Assembly: GCF_945952405.1 (NCBI RefSeq)
Contig: NZ_CAMFIA010000009.1
Location: 1 to 64,000, forward strand
Length of the DNA: 64,000 nt
Direction of reading: 5' to 3'
Origin: an uncultured Stenotrophomonas sp.
GTDB taxonomy: Bacteria > Pseudomonadota > Gammaproteobacteria > Xanthomonadales > Xanthomonadaceae
Below the pieces are notes generated by a model, which saw nothing but the letters and a program-made list of their open reading frames with translations, was not told the DNA's origin and searched no databases. Each line of letters begins with the position of its first letter. Within the stretch, counting starts at the first letter, position 1. Shown in pieces: positions 34,949 to 43,610 of this stretch. The position numbers and the translations under genes were made by a program.

Positions 34949-35308
34949 TCAATCCGGCTTCAGCAGCTGCACCAGCTGGCGCAAGCGATAGGGCTTGGGC
35001 AGGAATTCCACCTGCTCGGGCAGCGGCGGCAGCTGCGAACGAGCGTAGCCGGAAGACAGGATCATCCGTGCCTGCGGCTGCTCGCGCGCCACGTGCTCGC
35101 TCAGCTCGATGCCGGACATGCCGTTGGGCATGCTGATGTCACTGAACACCACGTCGAAGCGCGCTTCGCCCTTGAGCAGCTCCGCGGCCTCGTGACCATC
35201 GGCGGTGGTGGCCACCTCGATGCCGAAGTCGCGCAGGGCCAGCCCGATCATCTCGCGCAGATCGGTCTGGTCTTCCACCATCAGTACGCGGATCGGGTCA
35301 TCGGTCAT
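34949..35308 (-). CDS. Single-domain response regulator (CheY-like)
   Basis: 119 residues, receiver domain only. Acidic pair E12-D13 (MVEDQTD), phosphoacceptor Asp57 in VVFSDISMP, Ser in ILSSGYA and Lys in FLPKPYRL are all present. No output domain, so it must act by protein contact or as a phosphate relay. It overlaps the preceding PAS kinase gene by 11 bp (kinase first), so the kinase is the obvious partner. Confidence 0.92.
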   Translation of the reverse strand: MTDDPIRVLMVEDQTDLREMIGLALRDFGIEVATTADGHEAAELLKGEARFDVVFSDISMPNGMSGIELSEHVAREQPQARMILSSGYARSQLPPLPEQVEFLPKPYRLRQLVQLLKPD

Positions 35309-36461
35309 GGCTTGTTTCCTCTATTGCGGGTAGCAGCAGGCTGACCGTGGTGCCGACACCGGGCGTGGTGGACACATCGACGAAGCCGCCGCTCTGGGTG
35401 GTGAATCCGAACACCTGGCTCAGGCCCAGTCCGCTGCCTTTGCCGATGTCCTTGGTGGTGAAAAAGGGCTCGCTGGCCCGTTCGGCGATGTCGGCGGCCA
35501 TGCCGTGGCCTTCATCGCAGACGCTCAGGGTGACATAGCCGCGCTGCAATGTCGTGTCCGCATCCGGATCGAGGCGATGCTCCAGTGCGGTGCCGATCAG
35601 GATGCGGCCACCATCGACGGTGGCTTCCACCGCGTTGGCCACCAGGTTGGCCAGTGCGGTCTGCAGCTGCATCGCATCGGTGCTCACCTGTGGCAGGCCG
35701 GGGCTGAGGCGGGCGTCCAGCACCACGCTGGCAGGGCAGGCCCGCTGCAGCTCGGGCAAGGACTGCCGCACCAGCATGTTGAGGTCCAGCGGCTCGCGGA
35801 TCAGGGTCTGCCCGGTGCTGAAGGCCAGCAGCTGGCGGGTCAGCAGGGCACCGCGGTCGGTGGCGGCCTGCGCGGCATCCAGCAGCTGCGACGCGCGTGC
35901 ATCGTCACCGCTCACGCGCAGCGACAGCAGGTCCAGCGCGTTGCCGATGGTGGTCAGCAGGTTGTTGAATTCATGCGACAGGCCACGGCTGAGGCGGCCG
36001 ACCGTCTCGAACTGCTGGGTATTGCGCAGTGCCCGCTGGGCATCGCGCAGCAGCCGCTGTGCCTGCCACTGCTCGGTGATGTCGCGGGTGATCTTGACGA
36101 AGCCGAGCAGCTCGCCGGCCTCGACGACCGGCTCGATCACCACGCTGGCGCGGAACGACGACCCATCACGACGGACCCGCCAGCCTTCACTGGCGACATG
36201 GCCCTGTTGCGCCGCGAGGCGGAGCAGGCGCTGCGGCTCGCCGGCCTCACGATCGCTGACGAGGTAGAAACGACCGAAGTGCGTTCCCACCACCTCATCG
36301 GCTGAATAGCCCTTGATGCGCTCGGCGCCCGGGTTCCAGCTGCAGACGATGCCTTCCGGATCAAGCAGGTACAGCGCATGGTCGCGCACGCTGTCGATCA
36401 GCAGTCGCAGTTGTCGGGAAGGGTCCGTCAGCACGGACGTCGTAGAAGCGGCTGCGTCCAC
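35298..36461 (-). CDS. PAS-domain histidine kinase
   Basis: 387 residues, no membrane segment, so cytoplasmic. One PAS domain covers about 18-130 (VRDHALYLLDPEGIVCSWNPGAERIKGYSADEVVG, then VKITRDITE). The dimerisation H-box has His163 in RGLSHEFNNLLTTI, the form seen in HWE/NtrB-like and hybrid kinases. ATPase motifs follow: NLVANAVEA (N box), CDEGHGM (G1), EPFFTTKDIGKGSGLGLSQVFGF (F/G2). The start is GTG 36461. It feeds the overlapping single receiver. Confidence 0.9.
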   Translation of the reverse strand: MDAAASTTSVLTDPSRQLRLLIDSVRDHALYLLDPEGIVCSWNPGAERIKGYSADEVVGTHFGRFYLVSDREAGEPQRLLRLAAQQGHVASEGWRVRRDGSSFRASVVIEPVVEAGELLGFVKITRDITEQWQAQRLLRDAQRALRNTQQFETVGRLSRGLSHEFNNLLTTIGNALDLLSLRVSGDDARASQLLDAAQAATDRGALLTRQLLAFSTGQTLIREPLDLNMLVRQSLPELQRACPASVVLDARLSPGLPQVSTDAMQLQTALANLVANAVEATVDGGRILIGTALEHRLDPDADTTLQRGYVTLSVCDEGHGMAADIAERASEPFFTTKDIGKGSGLGLSQVFGFTTQSGGFVDVSTTPGVGTTVSLLLPAIEETSHDR

Positions 36462-36612
36462 GTGGAAATGAGCATTACCCCTGGGAGGGACGTGAAGCTA
36501 GGCAGTGCAGTGTGAAGGACGCGTGCAGGTGCGACACGTGCCAAATGTCCTGTGCGGCTGAATGCGTCACGGAGTACCATCACCCACCCTTTTGCCTCTG
36601 GAGCCGACCTGC

Positions 36613-39600
36613 ATGCGTCCTGGTGCGACCACGCGTGACCGCTGGATCTGGATGACGTCCGCCGTGCTGCTGGCCGCGACCATCGCGCTGGAAGTGGTGG
36701 TTCCGCTCGGCTATGCGGTGTGGCTGGCCTACTTCCTGGCCGTTGGCGTCACCTTGTTCCAGCGCAGTCCGCGGGCGCCCTTCGTGGTGGCCGCGCTGGC
36801 CTGCGTGTTGCTGGTCATCGGTTACAACATCGCGCCGGCCAGCACCAACTCCGCGTTCTCCTTCGTCAACCGCAGCATTGGCGGGTGTGCGTTCCTGATG
36901 ATCGCGCTGATCGTGTCGCGGGCGATCCAGGCGCGGCGTGAGGCAATGCGCGCGCTGTGGCTGCAGGAGGCCGAGAACGCCGTGGCGATGAGCCTGCGCG
37001 GCGATCTGGGGCCGGAACAGATCGCCGAGGCGGCCGCGACCAGCCTCGGCGGCCAGCTGCAGGCCGATGTCGCTGCCGTGTACCGACTGGAAGGTGGACG
37101 GCTGCAGTTGACCGGGGGCATGGCCTTGCCGACCGGGATTCCGGCGTCGCTGGCGCTGCAGGAAGGCGTGGCCGGGCAGGTGTCGCGCGATGAACGCATC
37201 CGCCACCTGGAGGCTGACGAAGCCGCGGTGCTTGAACTGCAGACCAGCCTGGGGCGGCTGCCGGTGCGTGAACGCATCCTGGCGCCGATCAGCAGCGATG
37301 GCGCGGTGGTCGGTGTCATCGAGCTGGGCCGGGCTCGCGCCGGGCAGCAGCGCGACCTGGATCGTGAACTGCTGGAACGCTGCGCCGAGACCATCGGCAT
37401 GGCATTGCGCGCCTCATTGCTGCGCGCACAGCTGGTGGTCCTGCTGGAGGAGTCGCAGCGCCAGGGTGAGGAGCTGCAGGCCCAGCAGGAAGAGCTGCGC
37501 GTGGCCAACGAGGAGCTGGAAGAGCAGAGCCGCAGCCTGCTGCAGTCGCAGAGCCACCTGGAAGAACAGCAGGCCGAGCTGGAGCAGAGCAACGTCCAGC
37601 TGGAAGAGCGCACCCATGAACTGGAGGCGCAGAAGCAGGCGCTGCTGGTCGCGCAGGGGCAGCTGGTACGCAACAGCAATGAGCTGGCCGCCACCTCGCG
37701 CTACAAGTCCGAGTTCCTGGCCAACATGTCGCATGAGCTGCGCACGCCGCTGAACAGCTCGCTGATCCTGGCCAAGCTGCTGGCCGACAACAAGGACGGC
37801 ACGCTGACCGCCGAACAGGTGAAGTACGCGCGCGCGATCCTGTCCTCCAACAACGACCTGCTGGCGCTGATCAACGACATCCTTGACCTGTCGCGGATCG
37901 AAGCCGGCCATGTCGAACTGAACGATGAAGTGGTGGTGGTCGGCAGTGTGCTGCAGCGCCTGCGCGAGACCTTCGAGCCGATGGCGCGGCAGAAGGGCCT
38001 GGCCCTGCAGATCGAGGCCGATGCGCTGGCGCCGAGCCAGCTGGTGGTCGACAGCCAGCGTCTGCAGCAGATCCTGAAGAACCTGCTGGCCAACGCCGTG
38101 AAGTTCACCGAGCACGGCAAGGTCAGCCTGCAGGTCCGTGCCGGCGGCAACGGGCGCGTCCGCTTCGAGGTGGCTGACAGCGGCATCGGTATTGCCCGCG
38201 AGCAGCTGCAGGTCATCTTCGAAGCGTTCCGCCAGGCCGACGGCAGCACGCGTCGCCGCTACGGCGGTACCGGCCTCGGCCTGTCGATCTCGCGTGACCT
38301 GGCCGAACGCATGGGCGGCAGCATCCAGGTTGACAGCGAACCGGGTCGCGGCAGCTGCTTCATCCTGGAATTGCCGCTGCACGGTGCGCCGGCAGCGGCA
38401 CCTGCGGAAGCGCCTGCCGCCGTGGCAGCGTCCGCGCACCCGGTTGCGCCGGTTTCCGCAGCGCCTGTGACGCCGGCAACGGCTGCGGTCGCCGCCGCCG
38501 CGACCGCCCAGGTGGCGGATGACCGCGGTCGCCGGCAACGCGCCGGTCGCCTGATCCTGGCGGTGGAGGATGACGCCACCTTCGCCGAGGCGCTGGTGGA
38601 GCTGGCGCACGAACTGGATTTCGACTGCGTGGTTGCGACCACGGCTGAAGAGGCCCTGGCCCTGGCCAGCGAACTGCGCCCGAACGGCATCCTGCTCGAC
38701 ATCGGCCTGCCTGATGTGTCCGGTCTGAGCGTGCTGGAGCGCCTGAAGCGCAACCCGGACACCCGCCACATTCCGGTGCATGTGGTCTCGGCGATGGATC
38801 GCAGCCAGGTGGCACGCGAGCTGGGCGCGATCGGCTTTGCGATCAAGCCGACCACGCGCGAACGGCTGGCGGCGGCGATCGAGCAGCTGGAGCAGACCAG
38901 CCAGCGCGATGTGCGGCGCCTGCTGATCGTCGAGGATGACCGCGAGCTGCGCCACAACCTGGAACTGCTGCTGGGCCGCGAGCAGCTGCAGATCGTCGCC
39001 GTGGGCACCCTGGCCGGGGCACTGGAGCAGCTCAGCAGCGTCACCTTCGACTGCATGGTGATGGACCTGTCGCTGCCCGACGGCAGTGGCTATGACCTGC
39101 TAGAACACATGGCCGGCAACGATGATGTCGGCTTCCCGCCGGTGATCGTCTACACCGGCCGCGCGCTCGGCCGCGAGGAAGAGCAGCGCCTGCGCCGCTA
39201 TTCGAAGAGCATCATCATCAAGGGCGCGCGTTCGCCGGAACGCCTGCTGGATGAGGTGACGCTGTTCCTGCACAGCGTCGAGGCCAGCCTGCCGACCGAC
39301 CAGCAGCGCCTGCTGCGCGAGGCGCGCCGGCGCGACACCGTGCTGGACGGCCGTACCGTGCTGCTGGCCGAGGACGATGTGCGCAACATCTTCGCCCTGT
39401 CCAGCGTGCTCGAGCCGCTGGGCGTGACCCTGGAGATCGCGCGCAACGGCCAGGAAGCCGTGGACCGCCTGGCCGAACGCGAGGTCGACCTGGTGCTGAT
39501 GGACATCATGATGCCGGAGAAGGACGGCTTGGCCGCGATGCGCGAGATCCGCGCGCAGCGCCACCTGCAGGACCTGCCGATCATCGCGCTGACCGCCAAG

Positions 39601-39717
39601 GCGATGCCGGACGACCGTGAACGCTGCCTGCAGGCCGGCGCCAACGACTACATCGCCAAGCCCATCGACGTCGACAAGCTGGTCTCGCTGTGCCGGGTCT
39701 GGTGCTCGCGGCAATGA
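36613..39717 (+). CDS. Hybrid histidine kinase: membrane, GAF, kinase, three receivers
   Basis: 1034 residues. N-terminal helices (about 10-100) anchor it in the inner membrane, a GAF domain follows (about 120-265), then a long Glu/Gln-rich coiled coil (about 276-362). HisKA has His374 in NMSHELRTPLNSSL; the ATPase has NLLANAVKF, ADSGIGI and RRYGGTGLGLSISRDL. An Ala/Pro linker leads to three receivers with Asp696, Asp818 and Asp964. ATG 36613 has GGAG upstream; the ATG at 36562 lacks one. First gene of a four-gene coupled operon with cheR and cheB. Input unknown. Confidence 0.92.
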   Translation: MRPGATTRDRWIWMTSAVLLAATIALEVVVPLGYAVWLAYFLAVGVTLFQRSPRAPFVVAALACVLLVIGYNIAPASTNSAFSFVNRSIGGCAFLMIALIVSRAIQARREAMRALWLQEAENAVAMSLRGDLGPEQIAEAAATSLGGQLQADVAAVYRLEGGRLQLTGGMALPTGIPASLALQEGVAGQVSRDERIRHLEADEAAVLELQTSLGRLPVRERILAPISSDGAVVGVIELGRARAGQQRDLDRELLERCAETIGMALRASLLRAQLVVLLEESQRQGEELQAQQEELRVANEELEEQSRSLLQSQSHLEEQQAELEQSNVQLEERTHELEAQKQALLVAQGQLVRNSNELAATSRYKSEFLANMSHELRTPLNSSLILAKLLADNKDGTLTAEQVKYARAILSSNNDLLALINDILDLSRIEAGHVELNDEVVVVGSVLQRLRETFEPMARQKGLALQIEADALAPSQLVVDSQRLQQILKNLLANAVKFTEHGKVSLQVRAGGNGRVRFEVADSGIGIAREQLQVIFEAFRQADGSTRRRYGGTGLGLSISRDLAERMGGSIQVDSEPGRGSCFILELPLHGAPAAAPAEAPAAVAASAHPVAPVSAAPVTPATAAVAAAATAQVADDRGRRQRAGRLILAVEDDATFAEALVELAHELDFDCVVATTAEEALALASELRPNGILLDIGLPDVSGLSVLERLKRNPDTRHIPVHVVSAMDRSQVARELGAIGFAIKPTTRERLAAAIEQLEQTSQRDVRRLLIVEDDRELRHNLELLLGREQLQIVAVGTLAGALEQLSSVTFDCMVMDLSLPDGSGYDLLEHMAGNDDVGFPPVIVYTGRALGREEEQRLRRYSKSIIIKGARSPERLLDEVTLFLHSVEASLPTDQQRLLREARRRDTVLDGRTVLLAEDDVRNIFALSSVLEPLGVTLEIARNGQEAVDRLAEREVDLVLMDIMMPEKDGLAAMREIRAQRHLQDLPIIALTAKAMPDDRERCLQAGANDYIAKPIDVDKLVSLCRVWCSRQ

Positions 39718-40538
39718 ACGAACAGGCGCTGTTCGACCTGGAGCTGAAGGTCCTGCTGGAAGCGCTGTACCAGCGCTACCACTACGATTTCCGCAGCTAC
39801 GCGGTGTCTTCGCTGCGCCGGCGCATCCGCCAGGCGATGCAGCGCTATGGCTGCGAGCGCCTGGTCGACCTGCAGCATCGCCTGCTGCACGAGCCGGAGC
39901 TGTTTGCCCAGGCCATGCAGTTCTTCACCGTGCAGGTCTCGGAAATGTTCCGTGATCCGGCCTATTTCCGTGAGCTGCGCGAGCAGGTGGTACCGGTGCT
40001 GCGCACCTATCCCTCGGTGAAGCTGTGGGTGGCCGGCTGCAGCACCGGCGAGGAGGTCTGGTCGCTGGCGATCCTGCTGCACGAGGAAGGCCTGCTCGAG
40101 CGCAGCATCGTCTATGCCACCGACATCAATCCGGCGGCGCTGGCCACCGCCGAGGCCGGGGCCTACGGCATCGACCGCATGGCGCAGTTCAGCCGCAACT
40201 ACCTGGCCGCGGGTGGCACGGCGTCGCTGTCCGATTACTACGCCACGGCCTACGACGGTGCGGTGTTCGACCGCCAGTTGCGCCGCAACGTGGTGTTTGC
40301 CGATCACAGCCTGGCCACCGATACGGTGTTCTCCGAAGTACACCTGGTGTCGTGCCGCAACGTGTTGATCTATTTCAATCGTGACCTGCAGGACCGTGCC
40401 GTGGGCCTGTTCCGTGAGGCACTGGTGCACCGTGGCTTCCTCGGCCTGGGCAGCAAGGAGTCGCTGCAGTTCGGGCGCCATCACGATGCGTTCGAGGTCT
40501 GCTCGCGCGAGCATCGCCTGTACCGGAAGGTTGCCTGA
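39714..40538 (+). CDS. CheR-type protein-glutamate methyltransferase
   Basis: 274 residues. An N-terminal helical domain (YDFRSYAVSSLRRRIRQAMQRYG) recognises the substrate. The SAM domain shows VSEMFRDPAYF, VKLWVAGCSTGEEVWSLAILL, IVYATDINPAAL and VHLVSCRNVLIYFNRDLQDRAV. No chemoreceptor, CheA or CheW gene is near, so this belongs to a chemosensory-like rather than a flagellar pathway. It is coupled by ATGA to the hybrid kinase and by a one-base TGATG overlap to cheB. Likely substrate: the kinase or an orphan receptor elsewhere. Confidence 0.92.
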   Translation: MNEQALFDLELKVLLEALYQRYHYDFRSYAVSSLRRRIRQAMQRYGCERLVDLQHRLLHEPELFAQAMQFFTVQVSEMFRDPAYFRELREQVVPVLRTYPSVKLWVAGCSTGEEVWSLAILLHEEGLLERSIVYATDINPAALATAEAGAYGIDRMAQFSRNYLAAGGTASLSDYYATAYDGAVFDRQLRRNVVFADHSLATDTVFSEVHLVSCRNVLIYFNRDLQDRAVGLFREALVHRGFLGLGSKESLQFGRHHDAFEVCSREHRLYRKVA

Positions 40539-41113
40539 TGGTGGTGCAGGCGCGCCCTGCAGTGCTGGTGGTCGGTGCCTCCGCAGGGGGCGTTGCGGCG
40601 TTGCAGGCCGTGCTCGGTGCGCTTCCTGCGCGGCTGCCGGTGCCGGTGCTGGCGGTGCTGCATCTGCCGCGTGATCGCAGCAGCCGCATTGCCGAAGTAC
40701 TGGCGCCGTATTGCGCGCTGCCGGTGCGCGAGGCGGAGGACAAGCAGCCCCTGCAGCCCGGTACCGTGACGTTCGCGCCTCCGGACTACCATCTGCTGGT
40801 GGAGGATGCGGGCTCGGTCGCGCTGTCGGTTGATGCGCCGGTGCTGTACTCGCGCCCCGCCATCGACCCGCTGTTCGAATCGGCCGCTGCGGTGTTCGGC
40901 GCGCAGGTACTGGCGTTGCTGCTGACCGGTGCCAGCAGTGACGGCAGCGAAGGCGTGGCCGCTGTGCGCGGCGCCGGCGGCCGGGTCTGGCTGCAATGTC
41001 CCGAGGAGGCCGAGGCATCGATGATGCCGGCCTCCGCCCTGCAGCACGCCGGCGCCGATGCCGTGCTGCCCCTTGAATTGATGTGTCGTCGCCTGAAGGA
41101 GTTGTTTGCATGA
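40538..41113 (+). CDS. CheB-type methylesterase without receiver domain
   Basis: 191 residues, the catalytic CheB domain only. The Ser-His-Asp set is seen: Ser15 in GASAGG, His42 in VLHLPRD and Asp135 in LLTGASSDGSEGV. The usual N-terminal receiver that gates CheB is absent, so activity must be controlled otherwise, perhaps by one of the receivers of the neighbouring kinases. Coupled on both sides (TGATG with cheR, ATGA with the receiver-kinase). Confidence 0.92.
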   Translation: MVVQARPAVLVVGASAGGVAALQAVLGALPARLPVPVLAVLHLPRDRSSRIAEVLAPYCALPVREAEDKQPLQPGTVTFAPPDYHLLVEDAGSVALSVDAPVLYSRPAIDPLFESAAAVFGAQVLALLLTGASSDGSEGVAAVRGAGGRVWLQCPEEAEASMMPASALQHAGADAVLPLELMCRRLKELFA

Positions 41114-42243
41114 ACCTGTTGCCACCGGACCCTGCGCAGTCGCAGACCCCGGTCAACCTGCTGATCGTCGACGACGTGCCGCAGAACCTGGTGGCCATGC
41201 AGGCATTGCTGCAGCGCGAAGGGGTCACTCTGCTGCTGGCCGGCTCGGGTGCGCAGGCGCTGGAGCTGCTGCTCGAGCACGACGTGGCGCTGGCGCTGCT
41301 GGATGTGCACATGCCGGAGATCGACGGCTTCACCCTGGCCGAACTGATGCGGGGTTCGCATCGCAGCCGCACGGTGCCGATCATCTTCCTGACCGCGTCG
41401 CCGGATGACCCGCTGCGCGCGTTCAAGGGCTACGAGTCCGGAGCGGTTGATTTCCTGCACAAGCCGGTGGCGCCGCAGGTGATCCTGAGCAAGGTCAACG
41501 TCTTCATCGAGTTGTACCAGCAGCGTCAGCTGCTGAAGGCGCGCAACGAGGCGCTGGAACGTGCGCTCAAGCTCAACGAGACGATGGCGGCGGTGCTGAC
41601 CCACGACCTGCGCACGCCCTTGTCGGCGATCCTGCTGTGTGCCGACAAGCTGGCGCTGGAGCTTCCTGCCGGCAATACGGGGGCGCAGCAGACGCTGGCT
41701 CACCTGGAGGCCAGCACCCTGCGCATGGCGCGGATGGTCGAACAGCTGCTGGATTTCTCGCGGATCCGCAGTGGCGGCCTGCGCCTGGAGGCGGCCGCCT
41801 GCGACCTGCGCGAAGTGGCCGACGCAGTGATCGCCGAGGCGGGTAGTGCGCACGGCCATGCGCGCATCCGTTTCGACGTGGTCGGCGATACGCGGCTGCA
41901 GGGCGACATGGATCGCCTGGGGCAGATCGCGGCCAACCTGGTGGGCAATGCGCTGACCCACGGCAGCGAGGCACATGTGCAGCTGGACGGAAGCGACGCG
42001 CGTTCCGTGCTGCTGCGGGTGAGCAATGCCGGGCGCATCGATGATGCGCTGTTGCCACGGTTGTTCGAACCGTTCAAGGCCAGCTTCCATCAGAGCAAGG
42101 GGCTCGGCCTCGGCCTGTACATCGTTGACCAGTTCGTACGTGCCCATGGTGGCTGGATCGGTGCGCGCAACGAGGCCGGCCAGGTGGTGTTTGAAGCGGT
42201 GCTGCCACGGCGCTCCGACGGTGCCGGCAGTCCCGCAAGCTGA
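41110..42243 (+). CDS. Receiver-histidine kinase protein
   Basis: 377 residues. The receiver comes first: acidic residues in LLIVDDVPQN, phosphoacceptor Asp65 in LALLDVHMPEIDG, Lys in FLHKPVAP. A helical linker leads to a HisKA domain with His165 in VLTHDLRTPLSAI and an ATPase with NLVGNALTHG and GLGLGLYIVDQFVRAHGG. In this inverted order the receiver phosphorylation would tune the kinase. It is the last gene of the coupled kinase-cheR-cheB operon. Its own output is not encoded here, apart from the nearby BLUF gene (84 bp downstream). Confidence 0.9.
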   Translation: MNLLPPDPAQSQTPVNLLIVDDVPQNLVAMQALLQREGVTLLLAGSGAQALELLLEHDVALALLDVHMPEIDGFTLAELMRGSHRSRTVPIIFLTASPDDPLRAFKGYESGAVDFLHKPVAPQVILSKVNVFIELYQQRQLLKARNEALERALKLNETMAAVLTHDLRTPLSAILLCADKLALELPAGNTGAQQTLAHLEASTLRMARMVEQLLDFSRIRSGGLRLEAAACDLREVADAVIAEAGSAHGHARIRFDVVGDTRLQGDMDRLGQIAANLVGNALTHGSEAHVQLDGSDARSVLLRVSNAGRIDDALLPRLFEPFKASFHQSKGLGLGLYIVDQFVRAHGGWIGARNEAGQVVFEAVLPRRSDGAGSPAS

Positions 42244-42327
42244 ACTCTTCAGGAAAAACGCGGCGGTACTGAGACGGGCTCGTCCGCAACTGCTACCGTG
42301 CGCTCACACCCAGCCAAGGAAGCAGCA

Positions 42328-42756
42328 ATGCCATTGCGCGCCATCGCCTACGTCAGCCGGGCGCTGCCGGAGCTGTCCGTCGATCGCCTGCAGGCGCTGG
42401 TCGAAGACGCCGCCCGGTTCAACAAGATGGCCGGGGTGACCGGGGTGCTGCTGCATGACGGCGACCGTTTCGTGCAGTACATCGAAGGGCCGCCGGACGG
42501 TATCGATTCGGTCTATGAGCGCATCCTGCAGGCGGGCAGCCATGTCGACATCATTGAACTGGCGCGCGGCCGCCTTGGCCAGCGCCAGTTTCCGTACTGG
42601 TCGATGCGTGCGTTGCCGGTGGATGCGGCACTGCTGCGGCAGCTGACCGCCAGCGACTGGTCCGGCTTCAGCCGGTCGCTGGAAAGGGATCGTGCGGCAC
42701 CGACCCCGATCGACCTTCTCGATGCGGTGGTACAGCCGGCGCTGCACGCGGTCTGA
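42328..42756 (+). CDS. BLUF-domain blue-light sensor
   Basis: 142 residues: one BLUF domain and a short C-terminal extension. The flavin-site residues are in canonical places: Tyr8 (IAYVS), Asn32 (RFNKMAGVTG) and Gln50 (DRFVQYIEGP), and WSM (91-93) follows. So it should bind FAD and photocycle. It has no effector domain and must signal by contact, as PixD/Slr1694-like proteins do. It lies 84 bp after the receiver-kinase gene in the same direction; AAGGAAG is its ribosome-binding site. It could add light input to the operon. Confidence 0.93.
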   Translation: MPLRAIAYVSRALPELSVDRLQALVEDAARFNKMAGVTGVLLHDGDRFVQYIEGPPDGIDSVYERILQAGSHVDIIELARGRLGQRQFPYWSMRALPVDAALLRQLTASDWSGFSRSLERDRAAPTPIDLLDAVVQPALHAV

Positions 42757-42768
42757 GCGCACGCCTGC

Positions 42769-43086
42769 TCAGCGCGTGCCGCCGCAGTAGGCAGCATGCA
42801 AGGCCTGCAGCACGCCCAGCGCCGGCCCTTGCAGTACGCGGTAGTGGATCGCCTGGGCTTCGCGGCGGGTGGCGACGATATCCAGTTCGCGCAGCACCGC
42901 CAGGTGTTGGGACAGCGCCGATGCGCTCAATCCGGTCAGCACCTGCAGCTCCGCGACCGGCGCCTCGCCTTCGACCAGACGGCACAGCACCCGCAACCGC
43001 GCCGGATGGGCGAGGCTCTTGAGCAGGGCCGCTGCCTGCAAGGCATGCTCGGCCATCGCGGCACTGTCGAGTGCGGGTCGGTCCAT
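42769..43086 (-). CDS. ArsR-family repressor, two-cysteine (BigR/SqrR-like)
   Basis: 105 residues. The winged helix is LLKSLAHPARLRVLCRLVEGEAPVAELQVLTGLSASALSQHLAVLRELDIVATRREAQAIHYRVL. Two cysteines, Cys35 and Cys101, are 66 residues apart, exactly the spacing of the persulfide-sensing pair in BigR and SqrR (known family facts). Persulfides bridge the pair and release DNA. The gene is divergent from two YeeE/YedE transporters, with twin operators between. It most likely senses sulfide or persulfide. Confidence 0.9.
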   Translation of the reverse strand: MDRPALDSAAMAEHALQAAALLKSLAHPARLRVLCRLVEGEAPVAELQVLTGLSASALSQHLAVLRELDIVATRREAQAIHYRVLQGPALGVLQALHAAYCGGTR

Positions 43087-43101
43087 GCTTGACCTTTTAC
43101 T

Positions 43102-43132
43102 TTAGAAAGATCTAATTTAGAAAAATCTAAAT
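43102..43132. promoter_or_regulatory. Twin ArsR operators in front of YeeE/YedE genes
   Basis: TTAGA-N4-TCTAA (43102-43115) abuts ATTTAGA-AAAA-TCTAAAT (43115-43132, perfect seven-base arms). They sit between the repressor start (43086) and the transporter start (43173). The TTTAGA/TCTAAA half-sites resemble published BigR operators. The AT-rich block probably also includes the promoter. Confidence 0.75.
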
Positions 43133-43172
43133 AAAAGGGCAAGCAGGTGACGGGATCGTATGAGGGCAGGGC

Positions 43173-43610
43173 ATGAGCCTGCCATGGGCCGCCTTGTCCG
43201 GCGGTGCGTTGATCGGGGCGGCGGCGGTACTGTTGCTGGCGTCCATCGGCCGCGTCGCCGGCATCAGCGGCATCGCCAGCGGCAGCCTGCGCGCGCCACG
43301 GGGCGACCGCGGCTGGCGCTGGGCGTTCCTGCTCGGCCTGCTCGCGGCGGCGGCACTGGTGTTGTGGTGGCAATCGGCGCCTGAAGCAGCGCCGAAAGCG
43401 CTGCTGCGCGATGCCCTTCCGGCCTGGCAGCTGATCGGTGCCGGCCTGCTGGTGGGCTTCGGTACCCGGCTGGGCAGTGGCTGCACCAGCGGCCACGGCG
43501 TCTGCGGCATGGCCCGCGGCTCGAAGCGGTCGCTGCTGGCGGTCCTGGTGTTCATGGCCTGCGCGATGCTGACGACCTTCCTTGTCCGGCACGGCGGAGG
43601 CCTGGCATGA
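43173..43610 (+). CDS. YeeE/YedE-family sulfur transporter, first half
   Basis: 145 residues, about four membrane helices. The signature GSGCTSGHGVCGMARGSKRS (Cys104, Cys111) is that of the YeeE/YedE (PmpA-like) proteins, which pass thiosulfate or other reduced sulfur through the inner membrane. The partner half is encoded next with an ATGA overlap. Regulated, by inference, by the divergent two-Cys ArsR. Confidence 0.88.
   Translation: MSLPWAALSGGALIGAAAVLLLASIGRVAGISGIASGSLRAPRGDRGWRWAFLLGLLAAAALVLWWQSAPEAAPKALLRDALPAWQLIGAGLLVGFGTRLGSGCTSGHGVCGMARGSKRSLLAVLVFMACAMLTTFLVRHGGGLA

Noticed and set aside
36613..42243. Operon considered as a flagellar chemotaxis cluster
   Set aside because: No CheA, CheW, CheY-partner receptor or motility gene; the CheR and CheB here serve a kinase-centred pathway.
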